From NCBI RefSeq assembly GCF_002834225.1, contig NZ_NNSR01000073.1, positions 184,826 through 248,825 on the forward strand: a stretch of DNA of 64,000 nt, read 5' to 3'. The stretch is from Ruminococcus bromii (lineage in GTDB: Bacteria > Bacillota > Clostridia > Oscillospirales > Acutalibacteraceae). The notes under the pieces are model-generated. The model was not told the DNA's origin. It saw only the letters and a list, made by a program, of their open reading frames with translations, and did no database searches. A program made the translations under genes and the position numbers. Shown here one piece after another: positions 53,127-62,570 of the stretch (its first letter is position 1; the number at the start of each line of letters is the position of its first letter).

Positions 53127-54554
53127 ATGTGGGATGCGATTTCAGCTGTGATGAATAGCTTCAATGACTTCCTGTGGGGTTGGTTTATGATTATCCTTCT
53201 TCTCGGAACTCACATTTTCCTCACAATTCGCACAAAATTTGTACAGAGAAAAACTTTTAAGGCAATCAAACTTTCGGTGACAAAGGATCCCGATTCAGAC
53301 GGTGACATCAGCCCGTTTCAGGCTCTTGCAACAGCACTTGCCTCAACAATCGGCACGGGTAATATCATAGGCGTAGGTACTGCAATTGCACTCGGCGGAC
53401 CCGGTGCGGTTCTCTGGTGCTGGCTCACCGGTGTTTTCGGTATCGCAACGAAGTATTCCGAGTCACTCATCGGTGTAAAGTATCGTGTAAAGACCTCTGA
53501 CGGCAGAATGCTCGGCGGCGCCATGTATGCCCTTGAAAGAGGATTTAAGTTTAAAACTCTCGGCAAAATTTTAGCCGTTCTTTTTGCACTTTTTGCATTG
53601 CTTGCATCCTTCGGCATCGGTTCGGGTGTTCAGGTTAATGCAATTTCAAACATTATGAACAACACCTTTGACCTTGGTACGGTGAATCTTTTCGGTCAGG
53701 ACGCTTCGGTTATTTCGATTATTGTAGGTGTTCTTGTTGCCGCAATTACAGCCGTTGTAATTTTCGGAGGTATCAAGTCAATCTCAAGAGTTTGCGAACT
53801 TCTTGTACCGTTTATGGCTGTTTTCTATGTTCTCGGCTGTATTATTATCCTCGGCATGAACTTTGATGTTCTCGGTAAGACATTTGAAATGATTTTTCAG
53901 GACGCATTTTCTCTCAAGTCCGTTGCAGGCGGTTTCCTCGGTTCAAGCCTTATGCTTGCCGCTCGTTACGGTATTGCAAGAGGCCTTTTCAGTAACGAAT
54001 CCGGTATGGGTTCTGCTCCGATAGTTGCCTCTGCCGCTCAAACAAGAAACCCTGTTCGTCAGGCTATGATTTCTTCAACGGGTACTTTCTGGGACACAGT
54101 CGTTGTTTGTCTTATGACAGGTCTTGTGCTTGTAAGCTCAATTATCAAAAATCCTGCAATTGATGTTTCCGACGGCGGTGACCTTACATACAAAGCCTTC
54201 CAGCAGATTCCCGTAATCGGCACACCGATTCTTGTTATCGGTATTGCCGCTTTTGCATATTCAACAATCCTCGGCTGGTCATACTACGGTGAACGCTGCG
54301 TTGAATATCTTTTCGGCAGAGGCGGTATGATTCCTTACAAGCTGATTTTTGTATTTATTCTTCTCATCGGTCCTGTTATCAAGCTCGACCTTGTTTGGAC
54401 AATGGCTGACATCTTCAATGCACTTATGTCAATTCCCAACCTTATTGCCGTAGTTGTGCTTTCGCCTGTTGTTGTAAAAGAAACAAACTATTACCTTTAC
54501 GGCAACAGACTGGATGAATACGATAAAACCAAACTTCCTGTAGTAAATAAATAA
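53127..54554 (+). CDS. Sodium:alanine (glycine) symporter, AGCS family
   Basis: A 475-residue secondary transporter that takes up alanine or glycine with sodium. It has about 11 membrane segments and family signatures: LATALASTIGTGNIIGVGTAI, GIATKYSESLIGVKYR, and FSNESGMGSAPIVASAA. AAGGAGG lies 8 nt before the ATG. It is a single-gene unit with its own promoter and terminator-like hairpin. Confidence 0.94.
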   Translation: MWDAISAVMNSFNDFLWGWFMIILLLGTHIFLTIRTKFVQRKTFKAIKLSVTKDPDSDGDISPFQALATALASTIGTGNIIGVGTAIALGGPGAVLWCWLTGVFGIATKYSESLIGVKYRVKTSDGRMLGGAMYALERGFKFKTLGKILAVLFALFALLASFGIGSGVQVNAISNIMNNTFDLGTVNLFGQDASVISIIVGVLVAAITAVVIFGGIKSISRVCELLVPFMAVFYVLGCIIILGMNFDVLGKTFEMIFQDAFSLKSVAGGFLGSSLMLAARYGIARGLFSNESGMGSAPIVASAAQTRNPVRQAMISSTGTFWDTVVVCLMTGLVLVSSIIKNPAIDVSDGGDLTYKAFQQIPVIGTPILVIGIAAFAYSTILGWSYYGERCVEYLFGRGGMIPYKLIFVFILLIGPVIKLDLVWTMADIFNALMSIPNLIAVVVLSPVVVKETNYYLYGNRLDEYDKTKLPVVNK

Positions 54555-54563
54555 TCACATAAA

Positions 54564-54597
54564 GCCTGCACTGTGCCCATGTGCAGGCCTGAATTTT
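54564..54597 (+). terminator. Terminator-like hairpin after the symporter gene
   Basis: GCCTGCAC (54564-54571) and GTGCAGGC (54581-54588) followed by CTGAATTTTA; the T-run is weak, so some read-through to the HD gene is likely. Confidence 0.65.
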
Positions 54598-54610
54598 AAG
54601 AGGGAACATT

Positions 54611-55207
54611 ATGGAGAAATCAAGAATTGAAAAGCAATTTGATTTTATAAAGGAAATTGATAAGGAAAAATTCATCATCCGTCAAACCTACCTTTCCGAC
54701 GCTCGAAAAAAGGAAAACGATGCCGAGCACGCATGGCATATGGCGATAATGACAGTTATGCTTTCCGAATATGCAAATTCCGAAATTGATGTGCTTAAAA
54801 CAATGACAATGCTTCTTATTCACGATATTGTCGAGATTGACGCAGGCGATACATATGCCTATGATGAGGAAGCTAAGAAAACTCAGGCAGAGCGTGAAAT
54901 GAAAGCCGCAAAAAGAATTTTCGGACTTCTTCCGGAAGATCAGGGCGAAAAGATGATGAATCTGTGGCTTGAATTTGAAAGCGGTGAAACAGCCGAAGCA
55001 AAGTTTGCTCACACAATGGACAACATTCAGCCCGCCATGCTCAATGATGCAACCGACGGCAAGGCGTGGGTTGAGCATATTGTTCATCTGCACAGTATTC
55101 TTAACCGCAACAAAAACACTGCCGACGGCTCAAAAAAGCTGTGGGAATATTCAAGGGATAACTTTATTATGCCCAATGTTGAAAAGGGCAGAATAATCAA
55201 CGATTGA
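54611..55207 (+). CDS. HD-domain hydrolase, YfbR-like
   Basis: A 198-residue metal-dependent phosphohydrolase. HD ligands are in DAEHAWHMAIM (first His), LLIHDIVEIDAGDTYAYD (His-Asp) and the later Asp in AHTMDNIQPAML. The closest relatives in memory are 5'-deoxynucleotidase-type YfbR proteins. AGGGA precedes the ATG by 6 nt. A 172-bp gap containing the ilvD promoter follows. Confidence 0.85.
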   Translation: MEKSRIEKQFDFIKEIDKEKFIIRQTYLSDARKKENDAEHAWHMAIMTVMLSEYANSEIDVLKTMTMLLIHDIVEIDAGDTYAYDEEAKKTQAEREMKAAKRIFGLLPEDQGEKMMNLWLEFESGETAEAKFAHTMDNIQPAMLNDATDGKAWVEHIVHLHSILNRNKNTADGSKKLWEYSRDNFIMPNVEKGRIIND

Positions 55208-55244
55208 GCCGCAATAAATGATTTTGGCAATATAGGTTCTCTAC

Positions 55245-55273
55245 TTGATTTTGAACAGCCGATGTGCTAAAAT
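55245..55273 (+). promoter_or_regulatory. Promoter of ilvD
   Basis: TTGATT (55245-55250), 17-bp spacer ending TGC, TAAAAT (55268-55273). The leader of about 100 nt includes a GGAACAA...TTGTTCC hairpin (about 55313-55350) without a T-run. Confidence 0.65.
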
Positions 55274-55379
55274 TAAGATTAACGATACAGAAATTTTCAC
55301 TGTGTTTTATTATGGAACAATTGAAGGGCTTGTATGTGAATTTTGTTCCGATTTGATAATTATGGAAAGGGTGTTTACA

Positions 55380-57038
55380 ATGAAAAGTTCAGTTATAAAG
55401 GACGGCGTAAGTACCGCACCTCAGCGTTCGCTTTTGAATGCTCTCGGTCTTACCGAAGAAGAAATTAAGAGACCTTTTATCGGTATTGTAAGTTCCAAGA
55501 ACGATATCGTTCCGGGACATATGAATATAGATAAGATTGTTGATGCCGTTAAGCAGGGCGTTGCTCTTGCAGGCGGTGTTCCGATTGTATTCCCTGCAAT
55601 CGCTGTTTGTGACGGTATTGCTATGGGACATGAGGGAATGAAGTATTCTCTCGTAACCCGTGAGCTTATCGCAGACTCAACAGAGGCTATGGCAAAGGCT
55701 CATGCGTTTGACGCACTTGTAATGGTTCCTAACTGCGACAAGAATGTTCCGGGTATGCTTATGGCTGCCGCAAGAATTAATGTTCCGACAGTTTTTGTAA
55801 GCGGCGGTCCTATGCTTGCTGGTCATGTTAAGGGCAAAAAGACAAGTCTTTCGAGTATGTTTGAGGCAGTCGGCGCTTACACGGCAAACAAGATTACTGC
55901 CGAAGAGCTTGCCGAGTTTGAAAACAAGGCTTGTCCGTCATGCGGTTCATGTTCGGGTATGTACACCGCCAACAGTATGAACTGTCTTACCGAGGCAATC
56001 GGTATGGGACTTCAGGGCAACGGTACAATTCCTGCTGTTTACTCAGAAAGAATCAAGCTTGCAAAGCACGCCGGCATGAAGGTTATGGAACTTCTTGAAA
56101 AGGATATCCGTCCTCGTGACATTCTCACGGAAAAAGCATTTATGAATGCTCTTACTGTTGATATGGCTCTCGGCTGTTCAACAAATACAATGCTCCACCT
56201 TCCTGCAATCGCAAAAGAGGCAGGTGTTAAGCTTAACCTTGACATTGCCAATGAAATCAGCAAAAAGACTCCTAACCTTTGTCACCTTGCTCCTGCAGGT
56301 CACACATATATGGAGGATCTCAACGAGGCAGGCGGTGTTTATGCCGTAATGAACGAGCTTACAAAGGTTGGACTCCTTGACACAGACCTTATCACTGCAA
56401 CAGGCAAGACTGTAGGCGAGAACATTAAGGGTTGTGAAATCAAGGACACGGACATCATTCGCCCTGTTACAAATCCATACAGCAAGACAGGCGGTATTGC
56501 TGTTCTCAAGGGTAACCTTGCTCCTGACGGTTCTGTTGTTAAGAGAAGTGCCGTTGCAGAGGAAATGATGCACCACAAGGGTGCGGCAAGAGTGTTTGAC
56601 TGCGAAGAGGACGCTCTCAGTGCAATTTATGACGGCAAAATCAATCCCGGTGAGGTTGTTGTTATCAGATACGAAGGTCCTAAGGGCGGTCCGGGCATGA
56701 GAGAAATGCTCAACCCGACTTCCGCTATTATGGGCAGCGGTCTCGGCAACTGTGTTGCTCTTATCACAGACGGTCGTTTCTCAGGCGCAACAAGAGGTGC
56801 GGCTATCGGTCATGTATCTCCCGAGGCAGCAGTCGGCGGTCCGATCGCACTTGTTAAAGAGGGCGATATGATTGAAATCGACATTCCTGCAAACACAATC
56901 AATCTCCTCGTTTCTGACGAAGAGCTTGCAAAGCGTAAGGCAGAGTGGAAACCCCGTCAGCCCAAGATTACAACAGGCTACCTTGCTCGTTATGCAAAGC
57001 TTGTTACATCAGGCGCACAGGGTGCGGTTCTCGAATAA
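55380..57038 (+). CDS. ilvD: Dihydroxy-acid dehydratase
   Basis: Dehydrates 2,3-dihydroxy-isovalerate and -methylvalerate in valine and isoleucine synthesis. It is an Fe-S enzyme of 552 residues. Cluster cysteines are in [12 protein letters not shown] and [38 protein letters not shown] is the C-terminal signature. ATG 55380 has AAAGGGTG about 7 nt upstream; the open frame back to 55245 is leader. No other ilv or leu genes are nearby. Confidence 0.97.
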   Translation: MKSSVIKDGVSTAPQRSLLNALGLTEEEIKRPFIGIVSSKNDIVPGHMNIDKIVDAVKQGVALAGGVPIVFPAIAVCDGIAMGHEGMKYSLVTRELIADSTEAMAKAHAFDALVMVPNCDKNVPGMLMAAARINVPTVFVSGGPMLAGHVKGKKTSLSSMFEAVGAYTANKITAEELAEFENKACPSCGSCSGMYTANSMNCLTEAIGMGLQGNGTIPAVYSERIKLAKHAGMKVMELLEKDIRPRDILTEKAFMNALTVDMALGCSTNTMLHLPAIAKEAGVKLNLDIANEISKKTPNLCHLAPAGHTYMEDLNEAGGVYAVMNELTKVGLLDTDLITATGKTVGENIKGCEIKDTDIIRPVTNPYSKTGGIAVLKGNLAPDGSVVKRSAVAEEMMHHKGAARVFDCEEDALSAIYDGKINPGEVVVIRYEGPKGGPGMREMLNPTSAIMGSGLGNCVALITDGRFSGATRGAAIGHVSPEAAVGGPIALVKEGDMIEIDIPANTINLLVSDEELAKRKAEWKPRQPKITTGYLARYAKLVTSGAQGAVLE

Positions 57039-57048
57039 TCAAGTTTTC

Positions 57049-57076
57049 AAGGCTCTCGTTTTGAGAGCCTTTTCTT
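57049..57076 (+). terminator. Intrinsic terminator after ilvD
   Basis: AAGGCTCTC (57049-57057) and GAGAGCCTT (57063-57071) followed by TTCTTTTG. Confidence 0.9.
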
Positions 57077-57183
57077 TTGTCGAAAACTGATTTTTTAGGG
57101 AATCAATCGTTAAAATGCACAATTGAACTTGCGAAAATCTGTATATTTTTCGGCTTAACATAAAATAAAAAAGCAAGTTGCAC

Positions 57184-57225
57184 AATTCACCCCTTGTCCA
57201 TTTGGGCAAAGGGTGAATTTTTTTA
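57184..57225 (+). terminator. Second terminator hairpin between ilvD and the EF-G paralogue
   Basis: AATTCACCC (57184-57192) and GGGTGAATT (57211-57219), with TTGTCC/GGGCAA pairing inside, followed by TTTTTTATTTTG. The 107 bp between the two terminators could hold a small RNA but show no clear promoter. Nothing else is seen in the 317-bp gap apart from the promoter at 57242. Confidence 0.75.
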
Positions 57226-57241
57226 TTTTGCCATAATTCGG

Positions 57242-57270
57242 TTGTTTATTTTATACAAATATGCTATAAT
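57242..57270 (+). promoter_or_regulatory. Promoter of the EF-G paralogue
   Basis: TTGTTT (57242-57247), 17-bp spacer ending TGC, TATAAT (57265-57270). Confidence 0.75.
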
Positions 57271-57355
57271 AATTCCGTATTAATTGACACTATTGTTTAA
57301 TTTTGTCGAAATAAGCTTGATTAGAATAGAAATTTTACGAAAGGGGATTTCACTT

Positions 57356-59428
57356 TTGAAACAATACGACGCTAAAAAAATTCTTAATATTGCCCTCGCA
57401 GGACACAGCGGCAGCGGCAAAACCTCGGTTGCGGAGTCAATACTCTATCTCTCAAAGATGAGCGAAAGACTCGGTAAGGTTGCAGACGGCAACACAGTCC
57501 TTGATTTTGACAGCGAGGAGATCAAAAGACAGACTTCAATTATGACGGCGGTTGCACCGATTGAATGGAAAAATACAAAAATCAACCTAATCGACACCCC
57601 CGGCCTTTTTGATTTTGCAGGCGGTGTTGCAGAGGGCATGAGAGCGGCTGACACGGCGCTCATCGTTGTTTCGGGCAAGGACGGTGTCTGTGTAGGTACC
57701 GAAAAAGCAGTTGAAGCGGCAACAAAGGCAGGGCTTACAAAGGTGTTCTTTGTAAACGGTCTTTGTGACGAAAGCGCCCGTTTCTATCGTGTATTCGAGA
57801 GCTTGAAGGCTACATTCGGTCCGTCTGTTTGTCCTGTTGTTGTTCCGTACATTGTTGACGGTCAGGCAAACACTTATGTTAATTTGTTTGATTACAAGGC
57901 TTATGAGTACGGCACAGACGGCAGTGTAAAACAGACTGCGCTTCCTGATATGGGCGACAGGCTTGAGGGCTTGCGTGAGGCTATCAAGGAGGCTGTTGCC
58001 GAAACAAGCGAGGAACTTCTTGACAAGTTTATTATGGGTGAGGAGTTTACTCCCGAAGAAATCATTCTCGGTGTAAGTCAGGGTGTTAAGGACGGCACAA
58101 TCTGCCCCGTATTCTGCGGCGACGCTCATAATACATTCGCAATTGATCAGCTTTTGAACAGTCTTACATGGCTTGCTCCGTCAGCGGCTGACAAGAGCGG
58201 TGAAATCGGTGTTGACCTTGACGGTGAACCCGTTGATGTTTCGGTTAATGACAGCGGTGCGGCTGCCGCAATCGTATTCAAGACAGTTGCAGACCCGTTC
58301 ATCGGCAGACTTTCATATGTAAAGGTTGTTTCGGGCAAGGTAAGCTCGGACGCTCCTCTCATCAATATGCGCACAGGCGCACAGGAGAGGATAACAAAGG
58401 TGCTTTCCGTAAGCGGAAAAAAGCAGACGGATGTTCCGTACATTGGTGCAGGCGACATCGGCGCAATCCCGAAGCTTGCATCAACAAAGACAGGCGACAC
58501 ACTCTGTTCGCCTCTCAGAAAGGTTGTTCTTGACGGAATCGACTATCCGTCATCATCATATACAATGGCTGTGTATCCGGCAAAGAAGGGTGACGAGGAT
58601 AAGGTCGCTCAGGGCATTGCAAAGCTTGCGGACGAAGATCCGACAATCAAACTTGTTTCAAACCACGAAACCCATGAAATGCTCCTTTCGGGACTCGGTG
58701 AACAGCATCTTGATGTTGTAATTTCAAGACTTAAAACAAAATATAATGTTGACGCAGTCCTCAAAAAGCCAAAGATTGCATACAGAGAAACTATCCGCAA
58801 AAAGGTTTCCGCACAGGGCAGATATAAAAAGCAGTCGGGCGGCCACGGTCAGTTCGGTGATGTGTGGATTGAATTTGAGCCGTGTGATTCTGACGGTCTT
58901 GTATTTGCCGAAAGAGTTGTCGGTGGTGCAGTTCCGAAGAATTTCTTCCCTGCCGTTGAAAAGGGACTTCAGGACTCAATCAAGAAGGGCGTTCTTGCAG
59001 GCTATCCGATGGTAGGCATCAAGGCTACTCTCTATGACGGTTCATATCATCCCGTTGATTCCTCCGAAATGTCATTCAAAACAGCGGCTTCTCTGGCTTA
59101 TAAGAACGGTATTCCAAATGCTTCTCCCACGCTTCTTGAGCCAATCGGAAGCCTTAAAGCCAATGTTCCGGATGCAAATATGGGCGATGTAATGGGCGAG
59201 GTCAACAAGCGTAGAGGTCGTGTACTCGGTATGCAGCCGGGTGAAAACGGCACGCAGATTGTTGAGGCAGAAGTTCCTATGGCAGAAATGGATGACTTTG
59301 CAACCTACATTCGTCAGGTAACACAGGGCAGAGGTTCGTTTGATTTTGCGTTTGTTCGCTATGAGGACACCCCTGCAAATGTTGCTCAAAAAATTATTGA
59401 GAAAGCCAAGGCTGATTCTCAGGATTAG
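57356..59428 (+). CDS. EF-G-like translation GTPase paralogue with altered G4 motif
   Basis: A 690-residue protein with the EF-G domain order. P-loop AGHSGSGKTSVAES, G3 DTPGLFDFAGG, domain IV GRYKKQSGGHGQFGDVWIE and domain V RRGRVLGMQPGENG are all present. The usual G4 NKMD, which selects guanine, is replaced by NGLC (FVNGLCDESARF, codons 57755-57766), and G2 is weak (RQTSIMTAVAP). TTG start at 57356 with AAGGGG 9 nt upstream. The true EF-G is at 29841-31940, so this is a second, divergent copy (EF-G-like/FusA2 group, related to EF-Gs with stress or ribosome-recycling roles). It has its own promoter. Confidence 0.9.
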   Translation: MKQYDAKKILNIALAGHSGSGKTSVAESILYLSKMSERLGKVADGNTVLDFDSEEIKRQTSIMTAVAPIEWKNTKINLIDTPGLFDFAGGVAEGMRAADTALIVVSGKDGVCVGTEKAVEAATKAGLTKVFFVNGLCDESARFYRVFESLKATFGPSVCPVVVPYIVDGQANTYVNLFDYKAYEYGTDGSVKQTALPDMGDRLEGLREAIKEAVAETSEELLDKFIMGEEFTPEEIILGVSQGVKDGTICPVFCGDAHNTFAIDQLLNSLTWLAPSAADKSGEIGVDLDGEPVDVSVNDSGAAAAIVFKTVADPFIGRLSYVKVVSGKVSSDAPLINMRTGAQERITKVLSVSGKKQTDVPYIGAGDIGAIPKLASTKTGDTLCSPLRKVVLDGIDYPSSSYTMAVYPAKKGDEDKVAQGIAKLADEDPTIKLVSNHETHEMLLSGLGEQHLDVVISRLKTKYNVDAVLKKPKIAYRETIRKKVSAQGRYKKQSGGHGQFGDVWIEFEPCDSDGLVFAERVVGGAVPKNFFPAVEKGLQDSIKKGVLAGYPMVGIKATLYDGSYHPVDSSEMSFKTAASLAYKNGIPNASPTLLEPIGSLKANVPDANMGDVMGEVNKRRGRVLGMQPGENGTQIVEAEVPMAEMDDFATYIRQVTQGRGSFDFAFVRYEDTPANVAQKIIEKAKADSQD

Positions 59429-59442
59429 TACAGTAAATCAGA

Positions 59443-59489
59443 GGTTGTGAAGAACGAAGTTTTAAACTTCACTTCTTCACAGCCTTTTT
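59443..59489. repeat. Dispersed palindromic repeat, copy C, with T-run
   Basis: GGTTGTGAAGAACGAAGTTT ... AAACTTCACTTCTTCACAGCC followed by TTTTTG. It lies 14 bp after the EF-G-like stop and probably terminates it. It is the same family as 12627 and 26094. Confidence 0.8.
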
Positions 59490-59628
59490 GTGTTTTGTAT
59501 GGGCGGCTTTGCGGCATTTATCAAATTTTGTAATATTGCAAATTGCAATGAAATTTGAATGTGATAACCATTAAGACAGAGGTTTTTAGGTGTGTTCGCT
59601 ATCAGCAAAAATGCGTAATTAACCGACA

Positions 59629-59664
59629 AAGAGCATTACTGCCATATTTGGCAATAATGCTCTT
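59629..59664 (-). terminator. Hairpin after the L,D-transpeptidase gene
   Basis: AAGAGCATTA (59629-59638) and TAATGCTCTT (59655-59664) with inner GCC/GGC pairs; on the minus strand it is followed by TGTCGG, so the U-tract is short. It lies 16 bp past the gene's stop. Confidence 0.6.
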
Positions 59665-59679
59665 GATTTATGTTGCTGT

Positions 59680-60867
59680 TTATTGTACCGTAACCGTAAT
59701 TGTAACGCTTGAAGTTCTTTTAAGCACATCGGTAACTGAATAGGTCACCTTATATTTGCCCTTGCGTGCGGTTACTACATTACCCACAACCTCAATATCT
59801 GAGGTTATATCATTGCCGCAGGTGTCAACCGCCGTTACCCCTGTCAGAGCATAAAATTCTCCGCCGCTTTTTATTGCGCAATCGTTCGCACCGCTGATTG
59901 TCGGGGCGGCTGTGGCATACGGACACTTTTTACTGCTGTCTGTCGGATCCCATTTGTTATTGAAATCCGTAATTTTTATCGCGTCAGGCTTTCCGAGAGG
60001 TCCTGCCGTTTCGGCATCGTCATAAATATTGACCGCCGTACCTGTGGGGCAATTGTCATAAATCCACTTTGCGTCCGAAACCGCAAGCCTTACGCAGCCC
60101 TGCGACGCCTGCTCACCGAGCTTGTTGAACTCGTCAACCTCTAAATCCTGTTCGTTTAAGGTGTAGTAGGGAACAGAGTGAAAGAGGTAATCGCCTGAAA
60201 TTCCGCTGATGTACCTGCCGAAAACATCGCCCACAAGGAACAGCCATTCGGTCTTTATTCCGATTGTGTAGTCGCCTGTGATTGTTGCGTTGTTCAACCC
60301 CGTTGAACAAACCATCGCTCTGACAGGAATTGTGTACTTGCCGTTTTTGTCGTATGTGTAGACAGTCACGCAGTTTGCCGTGCGGTTCACCTTGATTTCA
60401 TACAGATTTTTTGCCTTGTTGCGCTTGTTTTGCTCGAGCTTGTCTGTATTTGCCGTTATGCAGGTTGAATAGCTCTGCTGTTTTTTTACCGTTGACTTCG
60501 TAACTGTTATCTGAAATTCGGCTTTGGATTTGTCCTTTAGGATTGCCGAAACAAGTGCCGTGCCTTCTTTTAATGCATCAACCCTTCCGCCGTCATCAAC
60601 AGTCACGGTTTTAATGTCCGAGCTTGTCCATTTTGTAACAGATTCTGCTTTTTCGGATGACAGCTCAATAAGCTTTGTTTCGCCGACTTTTAATGTGAGC
60701 GAATCTAATGTGCTTGGTAATGTCGGATTTTCTGTTGCGGCTGTATCCGCCGTCTGTGTTTTTTTATGTGATTTAGAATCATTTCTGATTATACCCATTG
60801 TGCCGCATAATATGCTGGTTGCGATAAGTACAACACAAAGGAAAAAAAGGAAAATCTTCTTTTTCAT
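59680..60867 (-). CDS. L,D-transpeptidase with Ig-like domains
   Basis: Cross-links peptidoglycan stem peptides (3-3 links) or anchors proteins, outside the membrane. It has 395 residues: an N-terminal signal anchor (about 5-27), a Big2-type Ig-like domain (about 50-125, LTLKVGETKLIEL ... TALVSAILKD), a YkuD catalytic domain (about 150-285) with YLFHSVPYY and the catalytic ASQGCVRLAVSDAKW (Cys in SQGC), and a C-terminal Ig-like/DUF5011-type domain (about 315-395, VTARKGKYKVTYSVTD). The pattern is typical of Clostridia ErfK/YbiS/YnhG proteins. It is divergent from the DUF5662 gene. Confidence 0.92.
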   Translation of the reverse strand: MKKKIFLFFLCVVLIATSILCGTMGIIRNDSKSHKKTQTADTAATENPTLPSTLDSLTLKVGETKLIELSSEKAESVTKWTSSDIKTVTVDDGGRVDALKEGTALVSAILKDKSKAEFQITVTKSTVKKQQSYSTCITANTDKLEQNKRNKAKNLYEIKVNRTANCVTVYTYDKNGKYTIPVRAMVCSTGLNNATITGDYTIGIKTEWLFLVGDVFGRYISGISGDYLFHSVPYYTLNEQDLEVDEFNKLGEQASQGCVRLAVSDAKWIYDNCPTGTAVNIYDDAETAGPLGKPDAIKITDFNNKWDPTDSSKKCPYATAAPTISGANDCAIKSGGEFYALTGVTAVDTCGNDITSDIEVVGNVVTARKGKYKVTYSVTDVLKRTSSVTITVTVQ

Positions 60868-60925
60868 ATACTTTCTATCCTTATGCCCTTTACAAAAAAT
60901 GGTTACAAAAATTTAACCTTTTCCT

Positions 60926-60954
60926 ATTATAACTTTTTTAGTGTAATCTTGCAA
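60926..60954 (-). promoter_or_regulatory. Promoter of the L,D-transpeptidase gene
   Basis: On the minus strand TTGCAA (60954-60949), 17-bp spacer, TATAAT (60931-60926), 58 bp before the start codon. Confidence 0.75.
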
Positions 60955-61052
60955 GTACTATTTTAAATTGGCTGAAAATGTGGTAAAATGTCAGTCGGAA
61001 AATGTTTTTGTAATTTCCGAACTAATGATTAAAATAATTTATGGTGATAATT

Positions 61053-61622
61053 ATGGCACATCCGATTAAACATTTCAGAACAATAACCCGCCACAGACAC
61101 AAGGTAATTGCCAACTGCGCAAGGGCAGGAATTTTTTGGCAGGGATTAAGGCACGATTTGTCAAAATATTCGCCCACGGAATTTATTCTTGGTGCAAAGT
61201 ATTTTCAGGGAACAAGAAGTCCGAATGAAAAGGAGAGAGAGCGGTACGGCTACTCTCTGGCTTGGATGCATCACAAGGGCAGAAACCGCCATCATTACGA
61301 GTACTGGAACGATTACAACCCAAAGTCAAAGCAAATTGAAAATGTTGAAATGCCGATAAAATATGTTGTCGAAATGTTCTGCGACCGAGTAGCCGCAAGC
61401 AAAATCTATAACGGCAAAAACTACAAGGACAGCGATCCGTTCACATATTTTTGCAGAATCAGAGGCAAGCACCGCATGCATCCCAACACCGAAGCGTTGC
61501 TTGAAAAATTATTGGTTATGCTGAGAGATGAGGGCGAGGAAAAAACATTTGCCTATATCAGAAATATGAAAAAAGCAGCGGCGAGCCGTCGACAGAGTGC
61601 AGCCGTGCCTCATTTACGCTAA
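61053..61622 (+). CDS. DUF5662-family conserved protein
   Basis: A 189-residue, His-rich cytoplasmic protein: HFRTITRHRHKVI, GLRHDLSKYSPTEF, WMHHKGRNRHHYEYW. The HD-like pairs suggest metal binding, perhaps phosphohydrolase-like. It is common in Clostridia and phages of Clostridia (DUF5662 by recall). Function is unknown. ATG 61053 with GGTG 6 nt upstream, preferred over an ATG at 61041. It is followed by the DUF6062 gene after 17 bp. Confidence 0.75.
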   Translation: MAHPIKHFRTITRHRHKVIANCARAGIFWQGLRHDLSKYSPTEFILGAKYFQGTRSPNEKERERYGYSLAWMHHKGRNRHHYEYWNDYNPKSKQIENVEMPIKYVVEMFCDRVAASKIYNGKNYKDSDPFTYFCRIRGKHRMHPNTEALLEKLLVMLRDEGEEKTFAYIRNMKKAAASRRQSAAVPHLR

Positions 61623-61639
61623 CAAAAGGAGAATTATAA

Positions 61640-62329
61640 GTGAAAGAAACTATCTGCACAATTCCGATTAACGATATATTTATGCCGAAATGCGGATGTC
61701 CGTTTTGCCGAATGGAGAGTATGCTTGAGGAGCAGTATGTAAAATTTATTACGGGTGACGCGATGATGGAGCCTAATATCAGGATTGAAACCAACAAAAA
61801 AGGCTTTTGTCACCGCCATTTTTCGCAGATGTTTGAAAAAGGACAAAAACTCCCGAACGCTCTCATTCTTGAAAGTCATCTTCAGGAAATTATTGATAAC
61901 GATATGCCGAAAAAGCTGAAGGGTAAGCCTGATAAGAAACAGCTTGAAGTCATTAAAAAGCGACTTGATTCGTGTTATGTATGCGACAGAATCGAGTGGG
62001 ATATGCACCATTTTTGCGACACGATTTTTGTTGAGTGGGCAAAGGGAGAGGAGTTTTATAAGCTGTACAACGAACAGCCGTTTATCTGCTTTAAACACTA
62101 CGATTTTATTATGAATGTTGCAACCCAAAAGAGCAAGCTGCCGTCAAAGCTTTTACCGCAATTCTGTGCCGAAACGGCAGGTCTTACAAAAAATTATCTT
62201 TTGTCACTCAAAGAGGATATAACATACTTTTGCTCAATGTTTGATTACCGCAATCAAGGCAAGGACTGGGGCACTTCCAAGGATTCAATTGAGAGAAGCG
62301 TTGAGTTTTTGACAGGCGAAAAACCGTAA
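61640..62329 (+). CDS. DUF6062-family conserved Cys-rich protein
   Basis: A 229-residue protein with CGCPFC near residue 18, CHRHF near 57, CYVCDRIEW near 113 and CFKHYDF near 150. The repeated Cys-x-x-Cys and Cys-x-His pairs suggest two metal sites. I recall it as DUF6062 of Clostridia; function unknown. GTG start with AAAAGGAG about 7 nt upstream. It forms a two-gene unit with the DUF5662 gene. Confidence 0.75.
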   Translation: MKETICTIPINDIFMPKCGCPFCRMESMLEEQYVKFITGDAMMEPNIRIETNKKGFCHRHFSQMFEKGQKLPNALILESHLQEIIDNDMPKKLKGKPDKKQLEVIKKRLDSCYVCDRIEWDMHHFCDTIFVEWAKGEEFYKLYNEQPFICFKHYDFIMNVATQKSKLPSKLLPQFCAETAGLTKNYLLSLKEDITYFCSMFDYRNQGKDWGTSKDSIERSVEFLTGEKP

Positions 62330-62349
62330 ACGGCGAGCCGCCGTACCCA

Positions 62350-62400
62350 ATTCGGGAAGACAGTTTGTAATGTAAAAAACATATTATGCCCGAGCGAAAG
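62350..62400 (+). repeat. Dispersed AGTTTGTAAT...TTATGCCCGAGCG repeat copy
   Basis: TTCGGGAAGACAGTTTGTAA followed by TGTAAAAAACATATTATGCCCG and AGCG. Near-identical to 25760-25803. Confidence 0.75.
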
Positions 62401-62443
62401 GTTTAATTAATGTAAAATTGAAAATTGAAAATGGAAAATTAAT

Positions 62444-62487
62444 GTCGGGAAGACAGTTTGCAAAATAAAATGCAATGTCTTCCCGAC
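62444..62487 (+). repeat. Hairpin form of the dispersed AGTTTG repeat
   Basis: GTCGGGAAGACA (62444-62455) and TGTCTTCCCGAC (62476-62487), 12 perfect bp, loop GTTTGCAAAATAAAATGCAA, followed by TGTTTTG. It is homologous to the hairpin at 10208-10252. It is preceded by AAAATTGAAAATTG-type AT repeats at 62410-62443. Confidence 0.8.
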
Positions 62488-62570
62488 TGTTTTGTTAATA
62501 TGAAATTTACTGTTTATTTATGGCGAACACGGTTCGCCGCTACAATTTAAATTGTACAAATTTTTACAAT

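Noticed and set aside
55274..55379. T-box or other riboswitch in the ilvD leader
   Set aside because: The 100-nt leader has one simple hairpin but no T-box consensus, no specifier loop and no terminator.
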